Below are positions 25,771-36,380 of a stretch of 64,000 nucleotides of DNA, piece by piece. The notes beneath the pieces were generated by a model, which ran no database searches, was not told where the DNA came from, and saw only the letters and a list, made by a program, of their open reading frames with translations. Where the stretch lies: the NCBI RefSeq assembly GCF_000708205.1, contig NW_014575555.1:186001-250000 (forward strand), given 5' to 3'. This stretch comes from Mixia osmundae IAM 14324 (taxonomy: Eukaryota > Basidiomycota > Mixiomycetes > Mixiales > Mixiaceae). Made by a program: the position numbers and the translations under genes. The first letter of the stretch is position 1. Every line of letters starts with the position of its first letter.

Positions 25771-27288
25771 ATGCTCAGAAAGAAGCTGTCGGCGCCCAAT
25801 CTGAGACGCTTGCAGAGCGCCACGAGCTCCAATGCTAGTCCAGTCGCCCGCAGTCGAACGGCGAGCGCCCAAGGCAGTGTTGCCTCTTCATTCTCGACAT
25901 CTACAACCAAGCTAGGAGCAGAGTCTTGGGAGAAGCAAACGCTGGTCCAGCTCAAACATGAACTCAAAACAAGGCGACTACCTGTGTGAGTCTCTGTGCC
26001 ATCGTCGGACAGGCCAGGCTGATCGTTGTTTTGATTGCTCAGATCTGGCAACAAGGCGCAGCTGATCGAGCGATTGACTGCAAGCGATGCCACTGTCACC
26101 TCAGCGCCGAGCCTCAAGACCAAGACTTCGCGAGCCAGACAGACGACTGCGCCCGCTGTGCCTGTCATCCCAATCGAGTTTGCGCCTGCCTCTCGTGTCA
26201 CCGTCGATCTCGTCACCGGCGCAATCAGCACAAGCACGACTGCAAGTACTGGCACACCTGCAAGCACCAAAGTGACGCTCAAGCAACTCAATCAGCTCGT
26301 CTCGCAAACGCCCAAAGATCTCCGATCAGTCAAGTCGACGCCCAACCTGCGCTTTGTCTCGTCCTCTGCGCCAAGCAGGGCACCTGCGACCGAACAGTCT
26401 AGTCCGCCCAAGGACATTCCCCTAGATGGCGAAGGCATGCTCAAGGTATCACAGAGAGATTGGGACGAAGTCAACAAGCGCCTGCCGCCTAATGCTGGCA
26501 GACAGGTCGTCTATGACGTGCCGGAGCAATCGCGGACAGATTTCCATCAGCTGGCCGAGCTACCTGACACGCGGTTCGATCATGGCAAAGCGATTGCTAT
26601 AGAGGTCGGCCCCTTTATTCCCAGTATGCCAGACAAGCCGACGCCCGAAGGTCAAGAAGAGGAAGACGGCGAGCATTTCGTACTGCACACACAGAAGGTG
26701 CATGCCGTCACTGATCCATCGCTACGACACTCGGCGGGAGGTCTGTCTGTGCATGCTTCAGGAGGCGAGGAGGCGCAAGCGTCTTCCCATTCCACGCTGT
26801 CGACGACCTCGACGGGCGCAAAGATCGCTCAGCGCGGACCGGGTAATCCTCGTCGATCCAAGGAGGATCCCGTGCCCGGGACGGAAATTAAAGAGTCCGG
26901 GGGAGAAGACGTAGGCGGCCTCAGATCGTTGTGGAAGGATGTCATGCAAGACATTGGCTTGGCGAGCAAGGAGCCTTCAGTGCGACATCACGAGCCCGAC
27001 GCCGTTGCTCAGACTAAAGAAAAGGCGAGCGAAGTGGCTTCTGACGTCAGCTCGAGAGCGGCACGGCTACTCGGCTCACTCGAGGAAGTGACGGGAATCA
27101 AGGTGCCGCCCCTCAGCCAGCCGATTGAAGGCGAGGCCAAAGCGGATTCGTTCAAGCCAGAGCAACGGGAGCTTTACGATGACGAGAGAAGAGGCGTGCT
27201 CTACCTGGCCGGCATCGTCCTGGGTGGCTTCGGCCTCTCAAGCTTGCTCACGCGTGAGAGTAAACCCAAGACGAAGCCTGCAGCCTAG
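25771..27288 (+). CDS. SAP-domain mitochondrial protein, Aim34-like
   Basis: Exons 25771-25985 and 26043-27288, 486 residues. The first ~45 residues are basic and Ser/Ala-rich with few acids, suiting a mitochondrial presequence. The SAP motif spans the intron: LVQLKHELKTRRLPVSGNKA followed by QLIERL. Near the C-terminus a single membrane segment (GVLYLAGIVLGGFGLSSLL) follows a long disordered, acidic middle. SAP plus a C-terminal anchor and targeting peptide is the Aim34 layout (altered inheritance of mitochondria). The assignment is by architecture, and the middle region is not alignable by eye. Confidence 0.6.
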
Positions 27289-27359
27289 AGATGACTCTTG
27301 ATGATGAATGCATGTCCTTGTTATGAGACGCGATCGTTGAAGTGTGACCTGCAAATCTT

Positions 27360-27718
27360 ATGCTATTCAGGCGGCTCGTACTAGCGAACACTCTTGTCCC
27401 GGCGCAGCGCATCCGAGCAAAAGGCCGGACGCGGAGGCTGCGCGCTGTCCTATCTGAGCTCCTCAAGCAATGTCCGCAGCTGCAGCCGGCAGGCAAGACC
27501 ATCCACTCATTTGCTTGTGCCGAGCACTCGATTACTTCGGCAAACTCGACGTTCTGAGCTTGGCCGCAGTTCGCGGAATTATCAAGTGCAGGGCATTGAT
27601 CAACCTTGCTCCCACAAGCATTCTTCTTGAATATGATCCTTTGCACTCAATCGTGACGAAAGGAGGTATCGGCGCGATCGCCGAATCGATCGCTCATGAG
27701 CAGGCGGTCGGCTCATGA
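27360..27718 (+). CDS. Doubtful small gene with basic N-terminus
   Basis: An ATG at 27360 opens a 65-codon frame starting MLFRRLVLANTLVPAQRIRA, which looks like a mitochondrial presequence. If a 41-bp stretch (GTTCTG...GTGCAG, ending 27593) is spliced, the frame runs on to a stop at 27718, with SILLEYDPLHSIVTKGGIG near the end. No family is recognised and both splice signals are mediocre. Confidence 0.22.
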
Positions 27719-28411
27719 TCGTCGGTGGTTCATCAAGAGGAAGATATAGAACAAGCTCGGAGCGGACGAGAGGAAAGGTGGCAGGACCGAAGAGCCGGCA
27801 GATGCGTTATGCGGCTTGCTAATTGGCAACCTAAGCTGCATGCATCGTTGCCGAATGAAGGAGAGACATCTCCCTACGAAGCGTTGCGCTGCGCTGTGAG
27901 CGCGGACTTGGCCTCTCGATAAGCGAAATGCAGGGTTGCAGCGCGTGAAAAAGGTCGAGTGGGATGAGGACAGCGAGGTGCGAAACTGCGCAGCAAACTT
28001 GCAGCCGTCAGTTTGGGATCAGGACTCTCTAAAGTGGACCGATGCCAAACATGATCAAGATGTCCGGCCTTGCCTTTGTTGATGATGTGCAATTGTGTCA
28101 GATTTCGTCGGGTCCTTTGCGAGTGTGGACAAGTCTCGCCTGGGCGATCGAGTGCATGACACAAAAAGTACAGGCGCGCTTGCAAAGCCAGGCTTGCAGG
28201 TCCAAATTAAGGTTTGCAGATCCCATTTGTGGCTTCGATCCGTTCAACGGGAGAAAAAGCCAGCGCGCGCCCATTTATGGATGCTGGCATGAAGGAGGCT
28301 TGCGCAAGACATTGCCAGGCTGGGCACGCGCGCGGACATTGGCCTCGACACTCGTTTGAACATCGGCAGTCGCAACTGTTACATCGACCAGGTCTGGGCT
28401 CGACAAGTTTT

Positions 28412-28436
28412 GCTCTCTCTCTCTCTCGCTCGCTCG
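28412..28436. repeat. CT / CTCG microsatellite
   Basis: About 25 bp of alternating CT passing into CTCG units, roughly 125 bp upstream of the secreted-protein ATG. Pyrimidine-rich tracts near fungal start sites often sit in core promoters, but this could also be plain low complexity. Confidence 0.6.
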
Positions 28437-28559
28437 CAAGATACGCCAGACCAGCCAAGTTGGAGATTGTTCAGTTGCTAGCTACCGTCGAGCTTTGATT
28501 GCCCGTCGACTCGCATCACATCGCATCGCACTGCACTCACGATCTATTCGTGGCCAACG

Positions 28560-29837
28560 ATGAGATTTTCCATCTTTGCTGCCGGACTCGCTCTGGCGAG
28601 CTCAGTCTCTGCACTCACACCCGACAGCACGGCGACGACCAACATCGATGGCGGCGTGCGAAGCTACAGCGCTGCACAAAAGGCGATTGTGAATGCGTTC
28701 ATCAAGCAAGTCAATAGCGATAAGGGCTGTCAGTCATCAACCACTGGATCTATCGGGTTCATCCACATGCTGATGCCTATCTCGTGCACGCAGACTACTC
28801 TGGCACCGTCCTCTGTACCGCGCTGGACCCAGCAGTCTACCTGAAGTACTTGGCATACGTGAGTTACAAATTTTCCCATCGACGGCCTTGGTCCGGTTTG
28901 GGCGATACGATTCGCTGAAGCCGGACTTGGCCTGGCTATCTGCATTGGTGACAGCACTGACACGCTTTCGCGCGCACAGGCGGACTACATGGGCGCAGCG
29001 GGCTTCCGGAGAATCCTCAAGACCACATCGGCGCACTACTACAAGCTCGAGCTGATCAACAAGGACGGATCGTCGTCGTTCTACAAAGTCCCATCGACAT
29101 CCGGCCTGCTCGCCAGCTGGGCAAAGACTTGGGGACCCGCTGCCAACCGTGCAGGCATGGTCACATTCGCCAAGCGCGAGATCAGCGGTCACCACAATGG
29201 CCTCGAAAAGCGATGGTGGTCGTCCCCCGCACAAGGTCAGTCTTATCTCAATTCTCGCTCCGCGCGTACAAGCTGACATGACTCTTGACGCGCTCAGCCA
29301 CACAAGTCTGTGCATCGATCGGCAAAGTCTACAACCAGGCCATCAATGACTGTGTCGCCAAGGGCACAGTCAGTACTTCCAAGTGCCCGAACCCAGAATG
29401 GGAATGCTACGATGCCGCTACGAAGAAGTGCTTCTCCGTCTACAGGTCAGCCTAATCTGTGACTGTGCCACACTTTGTGCTAATTGAAGTAATCGATCGA
29501 CAGACATCCGTCTGCGCCTGCCTGCCAATGTGTCGGCAAGACATACGACAGCAAGCAGAACAAGTGTGTTGGCGGCAGCAGCGGCGGCTCAGCGACACCT
29601 TCCAAGACGCCTCAACAGCCTTGCTATCTCTGCTGCCCTTACCCTTCGACCTACACGATCGTCAACTCTCTTTCCGGCAGCCAATGTCTGACGAAGAACA
29701 AGAAGCCCGGCATCTGCAGCTACGTAGTCGCACCGCAATCATCTTACTCGAGCTCGTCAGACTCCTCAACCTGCAACAAAGTCACCAAGAGCTACAGTAG
29801 CGGAGCGAGCTGCCCAGATATCCAGTGCAACCACTAG
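28560..29837 (+). CDS. Secreted Cys-rich protein of unknown family
   Basis: Five exons: 28560-28728, 28794-28858, 28980-29235, 29298-29445 and 29504-29837; 323 residues. A clean signal peptide (MRFSIFAAGLALASSVSA) leads to a domain with YLKYLAYADYMGAAGFRRIL, KLELINKDGSSSFYKVP and KTWGPAANRAGMVTF, then a short basic site (LEKRWW) that could be cleaved by a Kex2-type protease. The C-terminal third is Cys-rich (CPNPEWECYDAATKKCF, CQCVGKTYDSKQNKC, PCYLCCPYP) with Ser/Gly/Thr linkers. The intron after Lys-Gly in exon 1 is needed to restore the frame. No known family is recognised; an extracellular or host-interface role is inference. In-frame sequence continues after the TAG (see findings). Confidence 0.7.
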
Positions 29838-30461
29838 GCAACTGGTACTCCCCGATCAGAACGAGATGTCCGTCGCAAAACGTTCACGTGCTCGAATGCC
29901 GAATCTGGGCCCAAAGAACCCTCGATATGTTGCTGCCCTTCGCTGTTGTCTTCACTACGCTCTCTGTCACTCCCTCGAACTCACCGGTACCGCTTTGTCT
30001 CTGTCGATGCTTTGACAATCTTAGCACGAGTGCCAACTCCAAATGCCAGTGCCAGTGCCGAGCTCCTCTTCCGATCCGCACAAATAGCAGAGATCGAGCG
30101 AGGCAGCAGCTCCGCGCTCGCACTATAATACCACACAACCTCAAAGGATACCATGCCTAGGTCGCGTTGCACTCATTCACTGCCGCTATCTGGTTTTCGA
30201 CAAGCAAGCCTCACTACCTTTATCTTTGCCCCTTTGTACAAATGACCATAGACTTTGGGCAGCGGACCTTTCGACATTGCAAGCATTCGGGTTTACTTGC
30301 CATGTGCAATGCGTGTCCTACCTCTGCTGGTCTGTCTATGCGGTCTGAGAAGAGCCCTCGAAGTTCCAGTGGTCTGCGCACGCGCGCCATGCCATACGCG
30401 ACTGATTTGCCGACTTGACTTGACAGGAATTGACTGAACGCCCGTCGCATCTTCGCGATCG
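29838..30461. other. Intergenic region, secreted protein / exostosin
   Basis: 624 bp. The first 291 bp remain open in the same frame as the preceding gene after its TAG stop, with a Cys-containing peptide. The remainder shows nothing I can support beyond presumed 3'UTR and promoter. Confidence 0.4.
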
Positions 30462-31976
30462 ATGAAGCGACGGAAGAGATCGTCGGTCTTCACGCCTGCG
30501 AAGGTGTCCCTTGTCTGTGCAGTCACATGCACCCTGGTCTATCTGCGTATCAGCCGCAGCTCACACGCGCAAAGCTCGACTGCACACTCACTCAGCCTGC
30601 CTTTGAGCCCCCCGTCCTTTCCTCCTCTGCCAGCGCTTCAAGACCCGTGCAAGAAATGGCCGCAAGACCCGCAGAGTGAGGCAATTATTCGCACTGTTGC
30701 GCCAGGCTGAGATTAATGCGAACCTAGCAGCATGTAACAATTGCAGTCTTAAGATTTATGTCAGTCAATCGTGCGCTTGAGGCTTGCCAGCTGATATCGA
30801 TGGCAGGTCTATGACCTTCCCGAACATCTCCGTCTCGGTCGAGCCCAAGAGGACAAATGCCGCTGGTCGGCCTATTCTTCAGAGCTTCACCTCACCCACA
30901 TGCTGGCATCAACTCCAGCTGCACGCTACGTCACTCACGATCCAAGTGAAGCCAACTTCTTCCTCGTGCCACTCTTTCCTGCCTGCTACTTGTTTCACTG
31001 CTGGGATACGGCAGGCTGGAACAGAGACTTGCGCTGCAATGTCGACGAAAAGCTCATACAGCCGGCGATGGCTTACATTCAATCTCAGCCGAGTTGGCAA
31101 CGACACAGCGGCAGAGATCACGTCATGTTTCATCCTATGGACTTTGGCGATACGTACTACTCTACAGACTCTCGTGTGATGATGCGCCAGATGTCATACT
31201 TCGTCACGAATGGCGATGCACGTACGAACGGGACAATCTATCGGCCGCGCAAAGACGTCGTCATCCCGTCAGCCACATACCTACTTCACTCGTATCGCTA
31301 TCATCCGCGTGACTATCTAGACGAGCATGGCCACCCTCTGAGTCAGATGCCCAAGCGACCGAAAGATGGCACAGCCGTGTCTGATCATGTGAATATCTAC
31401 GAGCCGACTCGCGCACGCAAGTGGTTTGCAAGCAAACGAGATCCTACCGGTCGCACAATATTGGCGTACTTTCGTGGACTGGGTGCTGACGTCCAGCCGG
31501 ATGATGAGTATTCGCTCGGTGTCAGATCGCTCTTCTACGGGCGAAAGGGCTCGCACGATGGCTTTGCCAGCTTACCGGGATTCGATGTCAGCGTCGAATC
31601 CGAGAATGCAGAGTATGCTGTCGAACTGGCCCATGCTCGATATGGGCTCACACCGCCGGGTCACACGCTTGACTCTACGCGCATATGGGAATATCTCGCC
31701 TTTGGCGTCGTGCCCGTCATCATCGGCGCAGACGGCCTCGTTCTGCCGTTCGCTCAGCATCTGCCTTGGTCCGAGATGACGGTGCAGATTCCTCGGCACC
31801 TTGCCCACGACTTGCCGAGGATTCTAGCGAGCATCACTCTGGAGGAATACGAACGCAAACGGCAGCTAGTCTGGCAGTACGGACGGCGCGCAGTCATCGA
31901 GCCCGGCAAAGCTCATGCATGGCACTACATCGCTCTCGAACTCTGCCAGATCTTGCAGGCTATATCGACTGACTGA
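30462..31976 (+). CDS. Exostosin-family (GT47-like) type II glycosyltransferase
   Basis: Three exons: 30462-30675, 30729-30760 and 30807-31976; 471 residues. A short basic cytosolic tail (MKRRKRSSVFTPAK) and one membrane anchor (VSLVCAVTCTLVYL) predict a Golgi type II enzyme. The lumenal part starts KIYVYDLPEHL, then HDPSEANFFLVPLFPACYLF, RDHVMFHPMDFGDTYY, KDVVIPSATYLLHSY and the diagnostic DSTRIWEYLAFGVVPVIIG. GT47 members transfer sugars to glycans, but the acceptor is not evident. The second acceptor is a tandem TAGCAG, so one residue may vary. The intron between exons 1 and 2 is required because the open frame ends at 30710. Its last 17 bp overlap ALG2 on the other strand. Confidence 0.8.
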
Positions 31977-33677
31977 CCGCTCTCTGATGCTGTGGCGCGT
32001 TCAAGAGGACGAATGTGAAAGTGCAGATGACGAGCAGCGGGATCGAGAAGATCATGATGGCATTGAGGAATTCGGGCTCTCGCCAGATCATCGTCCTTAT
32101 GCTGACAGTCTCCCAGAGGGCGACATCGAGCTTTTCGCACATCGAGCGAGTCGAAAAGTGCGCGTTGACTCTTCGCCTGCCCGCACTGGCTACTCTCTGT
32201 CGCTGCTCATCTGTCATCTCGAGTAGTGCTCGTATCGCGTCTGTCCAGCGCTCGACTGTATTGGGCAGCAGGTAGCCTGTCCCTTCGCTCGGTTCGGTCG
32301 CAAGGTCGATGACCGTTTCGCATGGACCGCCTGTGTCCGAAGCGAGCACAGGCAGGCCAGATGCCATTGCTTCGAGTGGTACGATGCCAAGATGCTCGTT
32401 CATCGGCGTATAGAGAAGCGCCCGTGTTGTGCTCGATTGCAACATGTAGCTCTTCTGAATCTGAGTGAAATTGGGCAAGAAGAGGACCTGAGTAGCTTCT
32501 GGCGCTTGGTCTGCACTGAAGACGGGCTCGAATCGCGTTCGCGGTATGCTCGACTGTGACAGGCTCGGTGCTGCTGGCCAGAAAGTGTGCTGATGCAGGT
32601 CAAGCGTGCTGGCGAGTGTTTGCAGGGCGCCGAGAGTGGTAACGTTGTCCTGCAGTCTCGGATCAAAGCCGCCGGCGAGAACGAGCCTGATATGAGGCAT
32701 CTGCTTTGCGACGATGGCGAAAGCCTCGAGGGCGAGAGCTGCGTTCTTCTTCGCTTCGAAGCGGTTGATGGAGAGCAAGGTGGGTTTGTCAGAAGCGATA
32801 GCTTGCACGCTAGCATCGTCCCTGTTCGTCGCCGACGTTTCTTGAAAGGCTTTGACATCGATGCCCGGGTAGACGACGCGCGGTGTGCGCTGAAGAGCTG
32901 GGAACGTCTGACAGAAGACTTGCTGGGTAAAGAGCGAATTGACGAGAACCTTGTCTGCTTGGCCTGTTCGAACACTTACGTCAGCTCTCTTCGCGCTCAA
33001 GAAGCAAGTGGAGCGTACCCGTAGAGAATTCCTCGATGGCGTCGATGGGAATGCGGTACAGATTGCGCAAGCCGCCGGTGTTGTGGCCGATCTTGCTAGG
33101 ATTGAGGAGCAAGTCTGGGAAATGGCAGTAGAAGACTGCTCGGGTGCGGAGTACCCATCTGAGCAGAGGCAGGCAAGCCGACAGTTGATCGACAAAAAAG
33201 ACGTCATAAGGCTCCTGAGCGCGTCGCCATGACCAGTCGGCCGAGCTCTTGCAAGGTGTTTGGGCGGGAATAATCCAGCCGGTCAAGGGCCAACCTTGAA
33301 GCTGGTGCAGCGTGATGGCTAATATGAGCGAGATGACGAGATTGAGCTGGCGCAGGATGGAGCAGACGATCGTGAATTTGCCTCTGAATGACGGCGGACA
33401 GAGACTGTTTCCTAGCACGTGCACTTTGAGCGTGCCTGTGCTTGCACATGAGTACCCCTGCATGCTGCAGTAGCAAAGATGCTTGCTCACCATCGTGTGT
33501 CTCTGCAAACGAGCGAGAAGGATCATGGTGGGACGTGAAGATCTCGACGATGTGACCGGCCTCTTGCAGCCCCAGTGCAGCGTCGACGACGAGTCGTTCG
33601 GCGCCGCCTATGCCTAAATCTGGATGGACAAAACCTATCCTGAGTCGCCTCTGACTGCCTTCTGCGCGCAAGGCCAT
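31960..33677 (-). CDS. ALG2: Alpha-1,3/1,6-mannosyltransferase ALG2
   Basis: Three exons on the minus strand: 33677-33491, 33435-33019 and 32963-31960; 535 residues. It adds the second and third mannoses to the dolichol-linked oligosaccharide on the cytosolic ER face. GT4 features: [20 protein letters not shown] at the N-terminus, [37 protein letters not shown] and the EX7E-type [22 protein letters not shown]-terminal hydrophobic segment ([16 protein letters not shown]) fits membrane attachment. Between ITLHQLQ and EPYDVFF there is a ~27-residue Trp/Ser-rich insert absent from typical ALG2; it is in frame and might be a mis-spliced or variant region. The start is the first ATG of the conserved block. 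The CDS end overlaps the exostosin CDS end by 17 bp. Confidence 0.9.
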
Positions 33678-33868
33678 GTAGACTTGCTTGCCCTGACTGG
33701 CTCGCGCGAGCGACTCGCTTGCTTCGTTCCCCGACAAGAGGCAGCGCTCGGCTAGGATGCAACCGTCGTCGCAAGGCTGTGGAGGTCGTGGAGTGAGTAA
33801 AGGCCGACGCGATCGTGTCCTGTTCGACTCGTCGTGGACAACTCACTCATCGAAGCAATTCCAAGGCA

Positions 33869-34708
33869 ATGAGCCGTGCAGATGACATCACGACTGCTTT
33901 TCGATCGTTCCGAGAGGAGCTCGACGAGCACCACGACCGGAGAGAGGCGATCATCAAAGTCTCGAGAGATGTGACTGCTCTCTCCAAAAAGTTGATCTTT
34001 CATCTTCACCGGACCGGCCAGCCCGGCAAAGCGGCATCCATCCTCACCGAAGCGCAGGTCAAGCAGACAGAGATCCTGAAACTGCTCGAGTCGATCGCAC
34101 CTCAGCTCCAGGATGGCAATTTCTGGAGGTGCATTGGCTCTTTCTCTGCAATCATGTGTGCCCCTGTTGAAGCCACAATGGCAGGTACCAGCGCAACATC
34201 ACAGGAGGCATACAAGAGTTTGTGCGTCTCTCCTGCCTCTTGCATGCTATGCGCTGACGCCAGTCTGCAGCTCGAGGCGGTCTCCTTCATGCACTACCTC
34301 GGCCCAGAGCGATCGATCATCACCTTTGCACAAGCCTCACAACTCCTGCAGGAGCGCAGTATCAGGTTGACAGAAGCAGACTATCTGCTCGGACTAGCAG
34401 ACCTGACAGGCGAACTCATGCGGCTCGGCATCAGTTCTGTCGGTCTGAGCATGCACAGGAACGCGCTGGCCGAAGCAGAGCTAGCCGTTCGGGCCCTCAA
34501 GAATGCCACCGAGCCACTCGCGGCTCATGTGCCTCACATGTACCGCAAGCTCAGCGTGACCGGCCAATCGCTGCGCAAGCTAGAAGATGCGCGATATACG
34601 CTCGCACTCCGAGCAAAGGAGTACGAGAATGCGCCCGACATGATGCGCGAGCTCGTCAGGAGGATGCAAGAGGAATCTGTGCCCCATGTAGAAGAGCTCG
34701 CAGCTTGA
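33869..34708 (+). CDS. Translin-family protein (TRAX-like)
   Basis: Three exons: 33869-34128, 34185-34221 and 34271-34708; 244 residues. Translin and TRAX form the C3PO nucleic-acid-binding ribonuclease complex. Visible features: FREELDEHHDRREAIIKVSR, LSKKLIFHLHR, the exon junction giving FWRYQRNITGGIQEFLEA, and VSFMHYL. These fit TRAX (TSNAX), the subunit with the Glu-based catalytic site, better than translin; the paired Glu residues lie in the IQEFLEA helix. The 37-nt middle exon is strongly supported by the family pattern. It is divergent from ALG2 (191 bp) and convergent with the GCR1-type gene (58 bp). No translin partner is in this window. Confidence 0.8.
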   Translation: MSRADDITTAFRSFREELDEHHDRREAIIKVSRDVTALSKKLIFHLHRTGQPGKAASILTEAQVKQTEILKLLESIAPQLQDGNFWRCIGSFSAIMCAPVEATMAGTSATSQEAYKSLCVSPASCMLCADASLQLEAVSFMHYLGPERSIITFAQASQLLQERSIRLTEADYLLGLADLTGELMRLGISSVGLSMHRNALAEAELAVRALKNATEPLAAHVPHMYRKLSVTGQSLRKLEDARYTLALRAKEYENAPDMMRELVRRMQEESVPHVEELAA

Positions 34709-34766
34709 TGGAGCAGAAGTAGCAGGTCCCTTGTTTTGTTGTCAACAACAGTACATCGCATGTCAT

Positions 34767-36202
34767 CTATGACTCATCTGACTTGGCCGGTCGAAGCGGA
34801 TTGACTTGCGTGGGCAGTGCAGAGAATTTGCGCTGCTTCAGCGTATCGTAGACCGTCCTGAGTGAGGTGCCCGGTGGGAAATCAGCCTCGAGCGTCGAAA
34901 GGGCTTCCTCCATCGGCACCCCGGCCGCTAGAGACTTGGTCATATAATTCACTATATGGCGCCTGCGAGAATGCTCCGTCTTCATCCGCCCCTCGTTGAA
35001 CTTCCAATGCGACTTCCAATCTCTTTCGAGCTCTCTGATCGATATCAGGCCATTCAGCCCATTGTGATGCTCCTCCCAGACATCTCTGATCGTCTGGACC
35101 GGCTGAAACTCATAGCGCGGAATCCAGCAGCCGCCTAGAACTTCGTCTGACCACAAGAGCGGAACACCAAGCAGTTTGCAACCGTACCGTCCGAGCACGG
35201 CATCTTTGACCTTTTGCTGGTACGCTTTCTTCTCGTCGCTTGCATCATCTTCGACAGGTGCAGGGAGCATGCGCATGGCGGCAGCAGCAGGGTCGAGTTT
35301 TACTTTGGCGTAGAGCTTGCTCTTGAGCTTGTTGTGCGTGTTCGTCAGCATGCCGTCTAGTGATTCCCGACCGGGGATGTGCGGCGGCGTGTAGGGCACC
35401 GTAGAATGGTCTGCGATGTGCTGAACGAGTTGTGCGACCATTTGCTGCAGCTCGGTCTGCTTTGCCTCGAACTGCGCCGATAGTTCCGCTAACGCAGTCT
35501 TGTGAACACTTTCTTGCCGCTCGAACTCGATATCGAGCAGATGTTGCAATCCAGGCGAGTCTTGGAGCAATCGGACGAGCTGATGGCCATTGCTTGATGT
35601 GCGCACGACGCGCTCGAGCGCACTCGACGGCGCTTGTAGCGCATCTTCAGGTGATGCCAAATCCTCGAAGGGTGAGGCTGGCGCGTTCACGGGCGAGTGT
35701 GACCCTTGGTGCTTGTCGGACTGTCCTACGGTCGACAAGGCAGGATCAACGGGTATGACTTCGGGGGACTGTGATCGCCTCGCGCCATGAACATCTTGCG
35801 TGATGGCAAAGAGAGCGCAGAACTCGTCTTCCGAAAACGTGAATTCGGCGAATGAGCGCCGGAGTAGGTCGAGCTCACGTGAAGATGCACGTCGACTGAG
35901 CAAGACATGACTCGTCAGAGACGAAATGTTCGCTTCGAGCGTACTGCAGACGCGCGTCAAATCCCCCTTCTGGGCCACGTATGACTTGACACTGACGCAT
36001 TGGCAAAGCTGACGGCTTTCTCTACTTGTGCTCGCGTGAGCCACTCGAGCTTACCGATGATTGCCCAGACGGCATTGCTTAAATCGCCAATTTCGTCGTC
36101 TTCTGGGCCCTCGGCTTCGCACGAATCCTCTTCGTCTGGCTCCGTCTGAGCATCAGGCTCGACAGTCGGCCTCGGGCGTTTCGTTGGCCCAGGTCGAGCC
36201 AT
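34767..36202 (-). CDS. GCR1_C-domain transcription regulator
   Basis: Two exons on the minus strand: 36202-36014 and 35969-34767; 463 residues, split by a 44-bp intron. The C-terminal domain has the fungal GCR1/MSN1/HOT1 signature: HNGLNGLISIRELERDWKSH, WKFNEGRMK and SRRRHIVNYM, a DNA-binding fold. The N-terminus is Pro/Glu/Asp-rich (TVEPDAQTEPDEEDSCEAE), followed by predicted helices and a Ser/Pro linker (NAPASPFEDLASPEDA), then a coiled segment before the DNA-binding part. Likely nuclear. Target genes cannot be read from sequence; the glycolysis role of yeast Gcr1 should not be assumed. Confidence 0.72.
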
Positions 36203-36380
36203 GGCAAGCGCTTGCCTGGTGGGTTAATCTCCCCACATGTCGCGCGTTGACATCTTCGGCTCCACGAAACGCGTCGCCTTCGCCACGAGCTCGAGGCTTC
36301 GAGGTGGATTGACATTGCAACGGCCTCTCGACCGCTTGATGAGCTTCAAGCTCTGGCACTGCTGTAGTTTGTGAGAGAAC

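Larger units (their letters stand above)
27289..28559. other. 1.27-kb stretch without a convincing gene
   Basis: Between the Aim34-like stop and the secreted-protein start. It holds a doubtful small gene (27360-27718, listed separately) and a CT-rich microsatellite (28412-28436). Other open frames are short and lack recognisable similarity on both strands. Confidence 0.5.
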
